Part shown: piece by piece, positions 46,101 through 57,810 of the stretch
Layout: every line of letters starts with the position of its first letter
Numbering within the stretch: the first letter of the stretch is position 1
NCBI GenBank assembly: GCA_963930775.1
Contig: OZ005696.1
Location: 2,914,001 to 2,978,000, forward strand
Reading direction: 5' to 3'
DNA: 64,000 bases
Source: Cliona cf. orientalis
Lineage: Eukaryota > Porifera > Demospongiae > Clionaida > Clionaidae
The notes under the pieces: model-generated
What the model was told of the DNA's origin: nothing
The model's input: only the letters and a program-made list of their open reading frames with translations
Database searches by the model: none
Made by a program: the position numbers and the translations under genes

Positions 46101-48828
46101 TGGGTATTGCACATGTATGGATCCCATGCCGACTATCAGACCAGAAATTATCAAAGTGTGCCATTTGTTTAAGATCATAGGAAGTGGTACAATTCATAGA
46201 TAAGGTTACCTTAGAGTGATGCACAAGGCATGCATGTACATGTATATTTATTTGTTATTAGCCTAAAGTTACCAAATTTGAAGATTAGGCCTGTGTACAT
46301 GTATATAGGCAACTTTACATCACCTTCTCGCCTATTCCCATTATATGATATCCAGTATTGCACATGGTGAATATAAATACACTGTACATAGTCCTGTGAC
46401 TGTGTGCCTTGAATGATGATGTACATGTACATGTATGTGTGTATATATCACACTAAATTAATATTTTCTTTGTGCACTGTGGTTGTACAGGCTGCCCGTA
46501 ATGCTCTTCGCAGTGAGGAGGTGTTGGTTCAGATGAGTGATGACTGGGCTGCTATAGATGTTGAGACAATCATTGCCCAGACCCTTTATGCCATTCAGCC
46601 GCTCGACGTGCCTCAGCAGTACATGAACATGGTACCTCAATGTGAGTTTGTAATCGTGTCGACCTTGTACCGGATGACTTACTGTATTGACGACCCTTAC
46701 CGTATTGTGTAGTTTTGGATGGGTTTTCTCGGCTGCTCTCTGAAGAGAAGTCATCAGTGGAGGACTTTGCCGTCTGGGTGGATGACATCATTGATAAGTG
46801 TTTCAAGAAGGTATGATATGATACACTAGACTATAGAAATTATGGTACATGTATAATTGCCACATCTTAATATTATCTCAACATTAACGTTAAGTCAGCA
46901 GTGCACCTAACATTATGATTAAATTTTGTAGTGCAAAGCGAGCAAGTCGGTGAAGGATATTGGTAAAATATTTCTACTGACATGGAAGTTCTTTACATCG
47001 AAAATTATCCGAGAATTCACCCTCACAAGTGCTCCCAGTTTTGGTAAGCTACCGGTATACCCTCTCTACAAATTAATTATGTCTGAATAATAATTACCAA
47101 CTGGCGTATTTAGTAGAACTTCTCAATCTGTATAGGGTCCTCATTAGTTATAGCTGGGCCAAGGGTATCTGCAATAATATAGAGGCTTTATTGCAGTGTA
47201 TGTGTGCACAATAATTGATAAAATTATGTGCAGGTACATTTCACCTTCTTCACATGCTAATCGATGACTACATCTCTCACTGCCTGGAGACTCTGGTGGA
47301 GGATGAGGCACACAAAACTCACTTCACTAACATCAATCTACCCACACCTGGTAAATTATTTATCATTATTTCATGTCAGCTGCATGTATGACATTGTGTA
47401 TGTACCTTTGTACAAGTACGCATAATAGCCGGACTTATCTATACAACCTACGACTGCATACACACATGACCTTTAAAACCACGAATTGAAAGTGCTAGAC
47501 TCCAACAATGTTATTTTATGTAATAATATTATTGTTATCTATTCGTGTATTTTATCACAGAGAGCTCTGCCGATGAAGAGAAAGTATCCCCGCTTGAGGC
47601 AGCGGAGCCCACTGCAGCCATTAGTGAGATGGCACTTCCTTCAGAGCCAGCCCCTGACTTCCCACTAGTGGCCCAGGCCCCAGCTAGCTTCACCCTCCCT
47701 CCCTCAACCAATCTCACCTCTGCGGCACAACATGGCCGAATGTCTAGTGATGGCAGTGAACTAAACCTTCACCCTCCTCCTCCCCCTCCCCCCTCACAAG
47801 AATTCCCTTCCTCCCTAGACCACGGCATTGCTGAAGGCACTGGTGGAGTTGGTAGCTTGAGAGAAAGTGTACTACCAGAAAGTGGTTCACTATCGGCTCA
47901 TCTCCCCAGCACTGCTGGTCTGAACGGTAACCAATCTACAGCCAGGGGGAATCTCGGCTCGCTAGGTCCCCTCCCTCCACCTCCAATCGGTGCCGGTCTG
48001 TCTCTGTCGAGTCGCACCACTTCCACTAATCCCCTTAGTTCAGCTACTAACCCTCTGTCTAGTTTTATTCCGAACCCTACGACTTTATCTTCGCTCACAT
48101 CAATCGGTGGTAGTATTTCGGGAGGGGGCAGTATTCTACCGAGTGGACTAAGATTGCCGGACAGTACTGCGTCCTCTCTCTCCCAGCACGTCCATCCCCC
48201 TCAGCTTCCTCCCCTACCCTCTCATCTCAGCAGCTTGTCATTCGTGAATCCATTTTCTCTGGGCATGGGAGTGGGAGCCAGTCAACAACAGCAGCAACAC
48301 AGTAGAGGGCAAACGCAATCCCAAATCGGTCAAAATCTATCATCCATCACCAGTGCTCCTTCATCTCAGCACCTACAACAGCCACCGCACAACATTCAAG
48401 CACCTAATGTAGCGGCGGCACCAAGTGGACAACAACAACAAGGCCCCAGTCTACAAACGCTCACAACGTCGGGTGCCAATTTATCGTCAGGGGGGATGCC
48501 ACCTATGCCCCTCTCTCACAACATGGCTGCAGTGGCAGCTGCGGGGGGAACAACAGGAGGTCTCCCCGGGTCGCTGTCTAATCCCTCGGCTCTCCCTCTG
48601 CTCCCTGGAATGCACAACATGTACCCCTATCCCTACACTGGGGCACTTCCTTCAGCAGCGGCTGCAGTTCAGAGCCTGCCCTCTCAGCCCATCACCAGCG
48701 CTATGGTCAGAATGAACGCTCCAGCATTCCCATCACAGACACTAGTCCCCGGTTATCCATCATATGTAGCACCTTCCTTATATGGTAATGCCCAACCCCC
48801 TGTGACTAATGGAAATTTCACACGATAG
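34128..48828 (+). CDS. rfx: RFX-family winged-helix transcription factor, RFX4/RFX6 type
   Basis: Fifteen phase-consistent exons: 34128-34227, 40342-40417, 40955-41078, 42180-42241, 44011-44091, 44282-44312, 44641-44820, 45169-45332, 45736-45836, 45957-46009, 46491-46641, 46713-46810, 46932-47043, 47234-47350 and 47561-48828, for 905 aa. The DNA-binding domain (about 50-131) has [33 protein letters not shown] and [29 protein letters not shown] with Gln is the RFX4/6 form. The extended dimerisation region (about 170-483) includes [26 protein letters not shown] and SAPSFG. By family knowledge it binds X-box sites as a dimer; RFX factors control ciliary and developmental genes. The last exon encodes about 422 residues of Pro/Ser/Gly/Gln-rich low-complexity tail. 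The start ATG follows GAGGAGG in a GC-rich leader. Exon 1 joins 40342 directly in phase across a 6.1-kb intron. Confidence 0.93.
36885..37082. mobile_element. Complete MITE with TA duplication, CCGTGGTGTCCCGGG family
   Basis: Ends CCGTGGTGTCCCGGGC and CCCAGGACACTACGG (imperfect complements), flanked by TA at 36883-36884 and 37083-37084. The interior matches remnants at 6090-6246, 16915-17040 and about 33205-33320, so this copy defines the family boundaries. Confidence 0.8.
37481..37866. repeat. Direct duplication of about 175 bp, period 210 bp
   Basis: Two near-identical blocks, 37481-37651 and 37691-37866, each starting GAGGTGGGGGCCAAATCTGA and ending AGAGTTGGGGCTGG, separated by about 39 bp. 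Differences are scattered substitutions and small indels, so it is a fairly recent local duplication. Just downstream (37994-38029) a 12-bp unit GAATGCTAGCAA repeats three times. Confidence 0.85.
41079..44010. other. RFX introns 3 and 4 (around exon 42180-42241)
   Basis: Intron 3 holds at about 41195-41265 a dispersed motif, CTTGCCGACGTTTCGACTAG with GATGCTCTAGTCATCCTC, also seen near 2090, 8890 and (partly) 13580. Intron 4 holds the fold-back repeat 42715-42901 and a GA-rich run at about 43475-43502. No further coding exon is supported. Confidence 0.55.
42715..42901. mobile_element. Dispersed fold-back repeat, copy 2 (RFX intron 4)
   Basis: Near-identical to 23515-23701, with the same hairpin head and TTGCCTATAAAAACTTTGG block. 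The hairpin loop differs most. Two such similar copies about 19 kb apart in introns of different genes imply recent dispersal. Confidence 0.8.
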
Positions 48829-49275
48829 GCGTTGATTGTTATTAATTATTTTTGTATTTCAGCACTTTTCTTACACAGAATCATGAATTTTATGATTATA
48901 AACAGTTTTGTTACTGAATTATAGTTCGATGTATTTGAGGTAATAGCTGCTATTGTTCCTGTCTGATCCTGTATAAATTTCTACTACAGTATAACAGTGG
49001 GGGACTAGTTAGACTAATAGTAGTAAGTGGGCGGGTATGTGCACAATGTATAGAGAAACTGAAATTCGCTGATGTGGCATGCACCAGCTGCTTGAATTAT
49101 CACACAATTTAGGTACCTAATAACCACAGAAATGTCCACTGCCTCGGGTGGGAATATCCCTCTATAATATATATTATATACATGCACTAGAAGTTCTGCT
49201 CTGCATGCTTGATTTGAGAGCATAGCTAGCTAAGTAAGTGCACTGATTTGGGTGAAACATCCGAGGCTAGCTAAT
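48829..49275. other. Intergenic, RFX 3'UTR and upstream of the Ig gene
   Basis: A 447-bp gap between the RFX stop and the next gene's ATG. AT-rich; no canonical AATAAA was found in the first 150 bases after the stop. The promoter of the next gene must lie here. Confidence 0.5.
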
Positions 49276-52200
49276 ATGGCTAAATTAAGCTCTTTCACTG
49301 CTATACTTTTTGTTGGTCTCATATCAATGATTGGATGTCTGTCAGTTGTCAGTGGACAGCATAACATAGGTAGGTAAAACTATTAACTTTGCAAAATAAA
49401 ATGCCTATGTCTGCATGCCATAAAATCAAGTCAGTAGTATACTGATCATGCTATAGTAATTAGCTAGGCTATAATTATAACTTGAACAATATTTTTTTTA
49501 TACACAGTTGGAGTCTCTCTACAGCTGCAAGGGGTGACCATACCTAATAACAGCCTAGTGGACATCAATGACCTCCTGTATCAAGGAAGTGGTGATCCAG
49601 AACCCACAAATGCCAATGGACTTCACAATCGTACTCTGGTTTGTGTTACTGACCTAGAGGACTGTTGTCGTTCACCAAGGACCGTGCGTGGTAATTGGTA
49701 CTACTCCGATGGGAGTGCAGTTGTGGCTGATGCTGGAGGTAGCACATTTCGGAGAAATAGGGGTGCAAATGAAGTACTAAACGGTCAACAATTTTATGGC
49801 TCAGTTCGTCTCTTCTATAGATGGAGCAATCCACCAGGAAAAGGGCGTTTCCGCTGTGAGCTCCCCAGTGCAAATGATCCCAGTGTTAACCAGATCGTCT
49901 ATGCTAATGTTGGTGAGTTAAACTTATACCAATATAAATGGTAGCTAACTCTTCTATTTATTTGACACTTGCAGTGGATTTTGGTATTGACTATTTGTCA
50001 AAACCTGTGACCATCTCTTCCACTGGTTCTGCCATTGCTGGAGAGAGCTACTCACTGACATGCTCAGCAACACTGGTTGATCCCGTTCCCCTGCCGTCTA
50101 ATATTCCCACACCAAACTTCGAGTGGTTATTTGGCCCAAATGGCAATGCCTCACTTCCTTCTGGTGTAGCTCTGCCAATAACCATTGAGAGTGGGAATAC
50201 TTTCACAAGTACTCTGCATTTTTCTATTTTGGGTCAGTCTCATTCAGGGATGTACACATGTCGACTTGGGGCAGGAGTTCTGGCAAACAGTACTATAATC
50301 AATGTGCAAGGTATTGTTATAGCTACAATGTATTAGCCAAACTGAAAGTTCAATTAAATCCCCTTATTATATGAATTCTCTAGTACCTGGAAACATTTCT
50401 GTTCTGATCAACACCAGTGGATCGCCAGTGTTGGGAGAAAGAGGCTACACTCTTACATGTTGTGTTCTAGGAGGGGAAAATCTCAATCCTTTCATAATCT
50501 ACCAGTGGACTAAGAATAACGGCACTGAGTCACAAATCCAAGATGGATCTAATCCCAGAACCATTTCCTTTGATCATCTTAGAGTGTCTGACGCAGGGCG
50601 ATACACATGTCAGGCAAGGATAACCTCAGCTTCTCTCAGTAATGAGTTTACGTGGAGTGCATTTCACGAGGTTACAATTTTAAGTGAGTTTAGCTACGTA
50701 CCTCCTTCATGTAAACTGAACTACAGTACTAGTGCATGCAGTCTGTAGCCTCACATCCAGACCACTCCATGTTCTTCAAAATTGCACACGCATAAAAAAT
50801 TCCCGATTTTAAAACATGGGATGGCTTAGGCTAGACTTGTCCCCAGACCACTCCCACATTTTCATATCTGTATGCAATATTGAAAACGTGGGAGTGGTCT
50901 GGGGATGAGGCTAGGCTTAGGTTATGAATATGTTACATCTCCTCTTAACTAAGTCTTCTTTGCAACTTTCCTGTCAGCTAGAGAGCCCTTAGAAATTTCC
51001 TATCAGTGAGTGTGGGAGTGGGCCTAGTGGTTGATAAGTCGACTAACATAAAATGGCAAGGTGATCTGATAATATTCCTCCCAACAGCTGTCTAATTACA
51101 CTTTATTACAGAGTAGAGTAGTTTACATTACTGAAACCATACAAATCATTGCACCATAGTTGTAAATTCAGATATCTCCGTGAGATTGATGAATCCTTGC
51201 AAGGTTTGATAACCACACTATACAGTAGATAGGACTGTACTGCTACTATATATGCAATTGTGTTGCGATAGTACTACAGGTACGTACTATATTGAGTTTG
51301 AGTGGATGCTGAGTCAGCGTATCTTTGAGCCTGAGCAGCTTTAGAGGACAATATTGGCCACAGAGTCAGGTTTAGTTAGTGGTTGCAGCAAGAAAGGTAT
51401 TGTTGTGAAATTTCGAAGCATCTTAGTCTTCTTGCCTTCTTAAAGGCTTGGCCATGAGCTAACGGTAAGCATAGCTAACTAGAGCTCTATAGAGCACATA
51501 ACTACCATGCGCTGCAGCATCGATGTGAGACAGCTCAAACTCCATGCATGCCGCATGCCCACCTGTAGTCTGTTTGACGACCTTTGCCTATATAATTATA
51601 TTATTATTGTGCCAGGTTGTGGGTAGCGTTCATAGGCATGGCCAACAAAATGCAGTATCTGCGATGCTCATGGGCCTTCCCAAACGATTTGAAATGTAAC
51701 GAAGTCAGTTTTTCGACAATAATATTGATGGATATGCTGTAGTCGCTCAGACGCCTAGATCTCCAGATCTGGGATTTTTGTGCTGACAACGACAGACGAC
51801 TGACAAATTTATCCCTTGCGCATGTGCGCGGGGTAATTAAAGACTAGACGGCTTTCACGGTCATAAAGATTTGAAATTTTCCTGTGTTGCTGGGTGCTGC
51901 TCAACCTGACTTTTATAGCCAGTGCTGTCATTGCTATCATGAGGATGCATTGTAACTTGTCAGGGACACGTAGCCCATGGTACAAATACCTCGGTTCGGT
52001 CTCTATGTGATTTGCATACTAGCCACTCTAAATCAAAGCTTAATGGATGGGAAATGGTCGTCATGATAATGACAACCAGTACTGCCATATGCTTAGTATC
52101 TTTACCCCGCACGCATGCGCAAGGGGTAAAGCAATCGGTTTGTCCGTCTATCGTCGTTGTCGTTGTCGTCGGCACGAAAATCGCCAGATCTCAGTCACGT

Positions 52201-55200
52201 TCTAGGCATCTGTGTGTGCTGTAAGCACAACCAATCGGTAGATATCAGTGAAAAACCGGTTTGTAGCTAAGCGATTCGAATTGCTCAAAAAGGCTTACTA
52301 GTGCTACAAATAGTGCATTTTCTGTTCAGCATGCCTGTGGTTTATCGACCACATCCACTCTTTTAGCATAATAGCATGCTGAACTGACTGCGCATGTCAA
52401 TGTTGGAAAGGGTCGTCAAGTCATAAAACTGCCACAGAGTGTTGCAATACTGCACTACAGTGGCTACAGAGTGCACGGGACATGTGCTCTACAGAGCTCT
52501 AGTAAACTGATGTGACATCGCAGCATACTACTGCCAAGATCTTGAACAACAAAGCTCAGTGTAGCTACACCACAGGGTGGCCAGGGGAAAAGTAGCCAGC
52601 ATGATTTGCAGATCTAACTTGAACCTAGCTGATGGTCGACAGTCGGATACAACAAATCCATCAAATGAGGATACTCGTGGGCCATATGAGAGAAACAGGC
52701 TTCAGGTCAATTCGCACTGTGTCATAAATAGCTATATTGGCCATCATAACTACTATTCAGTCTAGGTAAAGATCATCAACTGTGCATACATAATATTGCT
52801 GCAGCTCTAATCTCTGTGCAGATTGCTGGGCGCATGCAGGGAATATGCTCTAGAGATCAATCTTTAGCCTTGCTCTACCGGCTTCAGCAGTAAACTAGAT
52901 CAAGCAATGGTTTCTTGAATCGTGGCAAAGCCCATGAGCTATATATATAGTCTCATCCCTATATCCCACTTGGGGTCTGGGTACCGCAAATGTTGTGTTT
53001 GCTTGATAGATCGTAATTTTAGTTCGACCTAGTTTTGTGCACCATACCTATTAAACACTGTAAGAAGCAGTGTGAGAGTCAGTCACTAGGTGCTATCTCA
53101 GTGTAGGTATGTACGTAGGGATCTTCAAGTAATTATTGACTCAATACTCATTAGTCTAGAGTATTGTATACAGAGCGTGCAGGGTATATTATACAGCTAC
53201 TCTAGAGAAATCTTCCTATGGCCAACAAAAGACAAAATTTAGCTTGTGACTTAGGGTATAAGTTCAGAAATTTACGTAATCCTTTTTGTTTGTAGTTCCA
53301 ACTCCTACTTCTGTGATCTTGTCACCTCCCTACCCCGGAATCATCCGACCCGTTGGATCTGCTGTTACTATGACCTGCACTGTGGAGCTAAGTCCGGTGG
53401 TGAATATTCCAGTAACTGTGGTCACAGAGTGGACTGGGCCAGATGGGTTCATGGCAACTAATACTGCGCAATCGATTATGAGCAGCACTATCAATTATAC
53501 CAGCACTGTGGCCGTTGGCTCTTTTGGAAGGGATGAATCAGGGCTATACACTTGTGAAGCTACTGCTACCACGACATCAACATTCCTCAGAGATAGTGCT
53601 TCGCATAATGGGACAGCAACAATCACAGTCGGTGAGGCAGCAATATATAGTAATAATAATAATAGACAACCACGTACATACTAGGTTTATAATACACTTG
53701 TAAATGGTAGTACAGAGTGACTCACTGATGATCGATTGCTCAAAGAGCACAGCGACACTAGACAATAAACCTATATATAGCTGGATATCAACTGTTGTTT
53801 CTTAGTTGCTAGTGCTTTCTCCATTTTTCTCCCCAAATCCGTTCTATTTACATGCACTTGAATAAGCCATGGCTGAATTTATTTTAACATGCAACGACAA
53901 TAATAATAACCGTTTTTGGCCGGTCGGATAATTATAGAACAAGTATAATGTTGAAAATTGGCTTAGTATGATCTTTTTCTGTTTTAAATATTATACATAG
54001 GTGTGTACTTAACCCTTAAAAGGATGATCTACGCTAACAACAGCATTATCCAGAACACTAACATTGGGGAGACTGATCCTCACTCATCACATAATGATTC
54101 AGAAGGGCTTCAGTGTGTCACTGACAGGAAGCCATGCTGTGGCTCTCAAATTGGAGAGTGGTATTTTCCTAACGGGACAACAGTTCCGAGACAGCATAGT
54201 GCTGCATCCTTTTATCGTAATGAAGGAGATGATGGAGCAGTCAATCTGAACCGAATCAGTTATGATGCAGTGTCTCCAAGTGGGCTATTCTGTTGCGAGA
54301 TACCTGATGCAACTGACACACTTCAGAGGATGTGTACTACTATCAGTAAGCTCAATATGTGTATTAATGGCTGACATCAGGCGTGATCTATTATTGCTTT
54401 AGTATCTGTTGAAATCAGTGGTAGTATACCCACAAGTCCAAATGTAGGACAGAATTACATTTTAACCTGTCGAGTCTATGGAACTGACCGTCCCATCACT
54501 GCCTACCGATGGATGAAAAATGGAATTCAGCTGACAAATGAAACGCAAGAAACTCTATCTTTCTCGTCGATTATGCTATCTGATGCAGGGCAGTACACCT
54601 GTGAAGTGACTGTGGAGAGTGTTCAATACAGTACTGTGGAGGAGATCATTATTACAGGTAAAGAGCAATGAATTATAATGTAGCTGTAAAGCTATTATTG
54701 TGATCTTTATTTATTAGTTCCATCACCAATATCAGTGACACTTACAAGTGTTCCACTCAGCCCAATTCGACCTGTTGGATCGGCTGTTACTGTGACCTGT
54801 GCCGTGGAATTGAGTTCATTGGTGGATATTCCAGTGACTGTGGTCACAGAGTGGACTGGACCAGCTGGGTTTATGACAACTAATACTGCACAGCCAGTCA
54901 GAGTGGGCTATGCCAGCACGGCCGTAATTAGTCCATTTGGTAGAAGTAATTCTGGAATCTACACCTGTAGAGCTACTGTTAGCTCAGCATCTCCAAATCA
55001 ATTTGTCAGGGATAGTGTGAAATCTTCATCAGCCAGAGTCACAGTTGGTAAGATATCTACCTACTGTTGACATACGTGCACTGTGGTAGATCACTTACAG
55101 TGATACCAGCTTCTTCCTTAGCTAGCTATGGCTATCTGCGAGTGTCTACTATATATTTACATTTGGACACACTTTCTTTATAATAATATGCAATAGGTGT

Positions 55201-57257
55201 GTACATATCATTTAATGGAACTGACTATGCTGACAAGAGTATTATTCAGATCACCGACATTGGACAGTCTGTTCCTCATGCTGGACTCCACTGCATCACT
55301 GACAGGATGCCATGTTGTAGGAACCCTCCCTTCAGAACTGGACAGTGGCTTTTCCCCAATGGATCAAATATTCCAACACAGGACAATGCTGCAGTGTTTT
55401 ATAGATCCAGAGGAGATGATGGAAGTGTCAGATTGAACATTCTAAGCAGTGATACTGCACTTCCACTGTTAACTGGGCTCTTCTGTTGTGTGGTGCCTGA
55501 TGCCACTGATACAACTCAAACTGTCTGTGCTGATATTAGTAAGATTTTGTTACTCCTTTATTTCCTATCTTCTACACTGTTAATTTTTGTACCTATATTA
55601 TAGAGCTAACCTTTTCTGCTGAAATTAGCAGCACTGGAGCTGCTGTTGTTGGAGAGAGCTATTCCCTACATTGCAATGTAGCTGGAACCGAAAGATTTAC
55701 CCCTATTTTATTCTACAAATGGACTAAGAACAATGGAACACTTACACATGTTGGATTTGACTCGGAGGATCTTTCTTTCTCTCCTTTACGACTGTCAGAT
55801 GCAGGGCAGTACATTTGCCATGTCACTGCCAGCTCAGATGTAACTAATGAGCAAGTTGCAAACACAAGCAGCCAATCTTTTGAAGTCAGCATCTCCAGTA
55901 TGTGTAGCTTGGCTTAAATATAGTCCATGCATACAATATTATCAACGGTATAATTATAATAAAGGAGGGAGAGTATCCTGCTTCCTGTATTACAACACTT
56001 TACGGGGGTCGTGATTTTTTTTTATGATATTCACAAGCTTGAGGCCTTAGTCCTAGGCATTTGTGGGTATGTATATAGCTGAATCTCATGTGCTGAGAGT
56101 ACTAATGCAGGTTGATGCAGCTGCTATGTGATGTTAATTGTAGGACAATCTGTGAAACCACTTTGTATGTGAATATCGTTACAAAGGTCATGACCCCCCG
56201 TAAAGGGCTGTACGTACATAACACAGGCCCATAGTGAAGTAGGATACTCTCCCCCTCTCCCTATTACATACTCTTATAATAATATTACAGTTCCTGAGCA
56301 CACTGTTAGTCTTCATTCCAATTCTCCCAAACTGACTCCCATTTTATCCGAATCTTCATTCACTCTGACCTGCACTGCGGAGTTGAATCCATCAGTGGAT
56401 GTTCCAGTGACTATTAACACTGTGTGGACTGGACCAGATGGAACTATTCTTACGTCCGCAACTAGACCAGAAAAGAAATCCTTTACCCTGTATGCATCAG
56501 TGAATACTCTTCATTCTGTTGATTCAGCAGATTCTGGAAACTACACCTGTACAGTTAGTGTAGAAGATGGAGTTGAAGTGTCTGCAAGTACCAACATAAC
56601 AATTGGTATAATATTATATGACATTGTAATACCATACTGATTATTACTTAATTATTTTTTATGATCTATAATAATATTGTTATAGTTGATGGAATGTTTC
56701 AGTTGAGGCTAATGAGTGCGGACATATGTCAAAAGTGGTACAGTGAAGTGAGTTTAACTCTGCTAGTGCTTGGTCTGAAGAGTGTTTTAATATCTTTTGT
56801 GCATAATAATAGGACTCTGATGAATCTGAATATTATTACAGCTATTTCATCAAGCAGGCTCTCATTGAAGCAATTGAGTGTCAATGCAAGTGCCATTTTC
56901 CAGCGATTAATCTTCTTAAAAGAGAAATTTTCATTTGTGGCAAAGATTCACCAAACAGAATGACCTACGTACCGTAACATGCTCCTGGGCACTCACAACT
57001 TCAATGGTGAACAGATTGTTGGTTTCATTCAGGACTGGGTGAATACTGGACCTCTGATTAAAATTGGCGGGAACTATGTGAGAGTCGATAGCAGTTGTCC
57101 TGTTGGTATCTCTTCAATGTATGAGTCAGCATGTGAGCAGGAGGAAGTATGTGCGTATGCTAATGACCCCATACACACAATGTGTGCCCAACATCTCACT
57201 AGCAGAAACACCACTGTGGCTACATGCATTGAAGGATGCATTATTCGCAATGGATAA
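49276..57257 (+). CDS. Modular secreted/surface protein: three Cys-Cys modules and seven Ig-like domains
   Basis: Signal-peptide exon 49276-49369 (ILFVGLISMIGCLSVVSG), then one module per exon, all phase 1-1. Cys-Cys modules: 49508-49912, 54001-54345, 55197-55538. Ig-like domains: 49975-50310, 50384-50683, 53296-53631, 54403-54657, 54718-55047, 55604-55897, 56291-56605. Ig domains show LTC...W...G.YTC. Cys-Cys modules show C.TD...CC, a GxWYFPNG-like strand, FYRxRG and a closing CEIPDA-like strand. After these come 56686-56747 and 56813 onward, a C-terminal module (FQLRLMSADICQKWY, IECQCKCHF, KDSPNRMTY, FIQDWVNTGP, VDSSCPVGISS). Its frame breaks at about 56969: the direct reading stops at 56977 (1192 aa), while a 46-nt intron or a 4-base indel would extend it to 57257. 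No transmembrane segment is seen. I recall similar modules in sponge predicted proteins, unverified. An adhesion or recognition role is inferred from domains only. Confidence 0.8.
50827..50917. mobile_element. Fold-back element with CTTGTCCCCAGACCACTCCC arms
   Basis: Left arm GGCTAGACTTGTCCCCAGAC, right arm GTCTGGGGATGAGGCTAGG, with TTTTCA/TGAAAA near the centre. The paralogous intron at about 61095 lacks it (GGCTTAGGCTACAAATATG is continuous), so it inserted after the Ig genes duplicated. Confidence 0.8.
51480..51836 (-). mobile_element. Dispersed repeat, inverted copy
   Basis: Begins TAGAGCTCTATAGAGCACAT and ends TTGCGCATGTGCGCGGGGTA, the reverse of the copies at 29095 and 52102. With the copy at 52102 it forms an inverted pair separated by about 265 bp. 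Confidence 0.7.
52102..52503 (+). mobile_element. Dispersed repeat, direct copy
   Basis: Begins TTACCCCGCACGCATGCGCA, continues GGGTAAAGCAATCGGTTTGT and ends GTGCTCTACAGAGCTCTAG. Same family as 29095-29557. Confidence 0.75.
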
Positions 57258-57810
57258 CTACGCTAATAATCATTAATTAAAATGTTGAAATTTCTAGGCT
57301 TAGGCTACGATTGTTGCTCTTGTTACACTTAACTTTTCCCCTTTATTGATCTAATTTATGTTAACTTTTCAACTGTAACTGCCTGAAGGATAATAATTGT
57401 GCATAATACTAAAATTAATATAATATTATACTAACTTCAGCCATCCAATCTGGCTGTGAAATTAAACTTAGCTTTTTTCTGATTCAGAATATTATTATAT
57501 AGTGATAGCCTAGCTACAGCGTTCAAGAGAATTAATGATAAATTTGACGCCAGCGATTGGTCTGCATGTGACAAGTATAATGCCGATGTGATTCATGAAA
57601 TCCTGTATTAATCACTAGAAAAAATGTTGTATTTCCTTCAATCTGCGTTGAAGGAAATGTAAAGGAAATTGTACAGTATAGGGCAAAATTTCCTTCAGTT
57701 TCAGAAAAGTCTACATGAAATTTTGCCCTACACTGCACATTTCCTAGTATTGGAAATCTGATTTTTAGTCCAGTGAATAACACTATACAAGATAGTTATT
57801 ATTATTATTA
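57258..57810. other. Intergenic, downstream of the Ig gene
   Basis: AT-rich, with an imperfect inverted repeat around 57640-57745 (AAGGAAATTGTACAGTATAG near its complement CTACACTGCACATTTCC). No coding region is supported. Confidence 0.5.

Larger units (their letters stand above)
50684..53295. other. Transposon-filled 2.6-kb intron of the Ig gene
   Basis: Separates the second and third Ig exons inside an otherwise compact gene. It holds the fold-back 50827-50917, an inverted pair of dispersed repeats (51480-51836 minus, 52102-52503 plus) and sequence shared with the paralogue (50978-51105 matches 61661-61785). No coding exon is supported. Confidence 0.65.
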
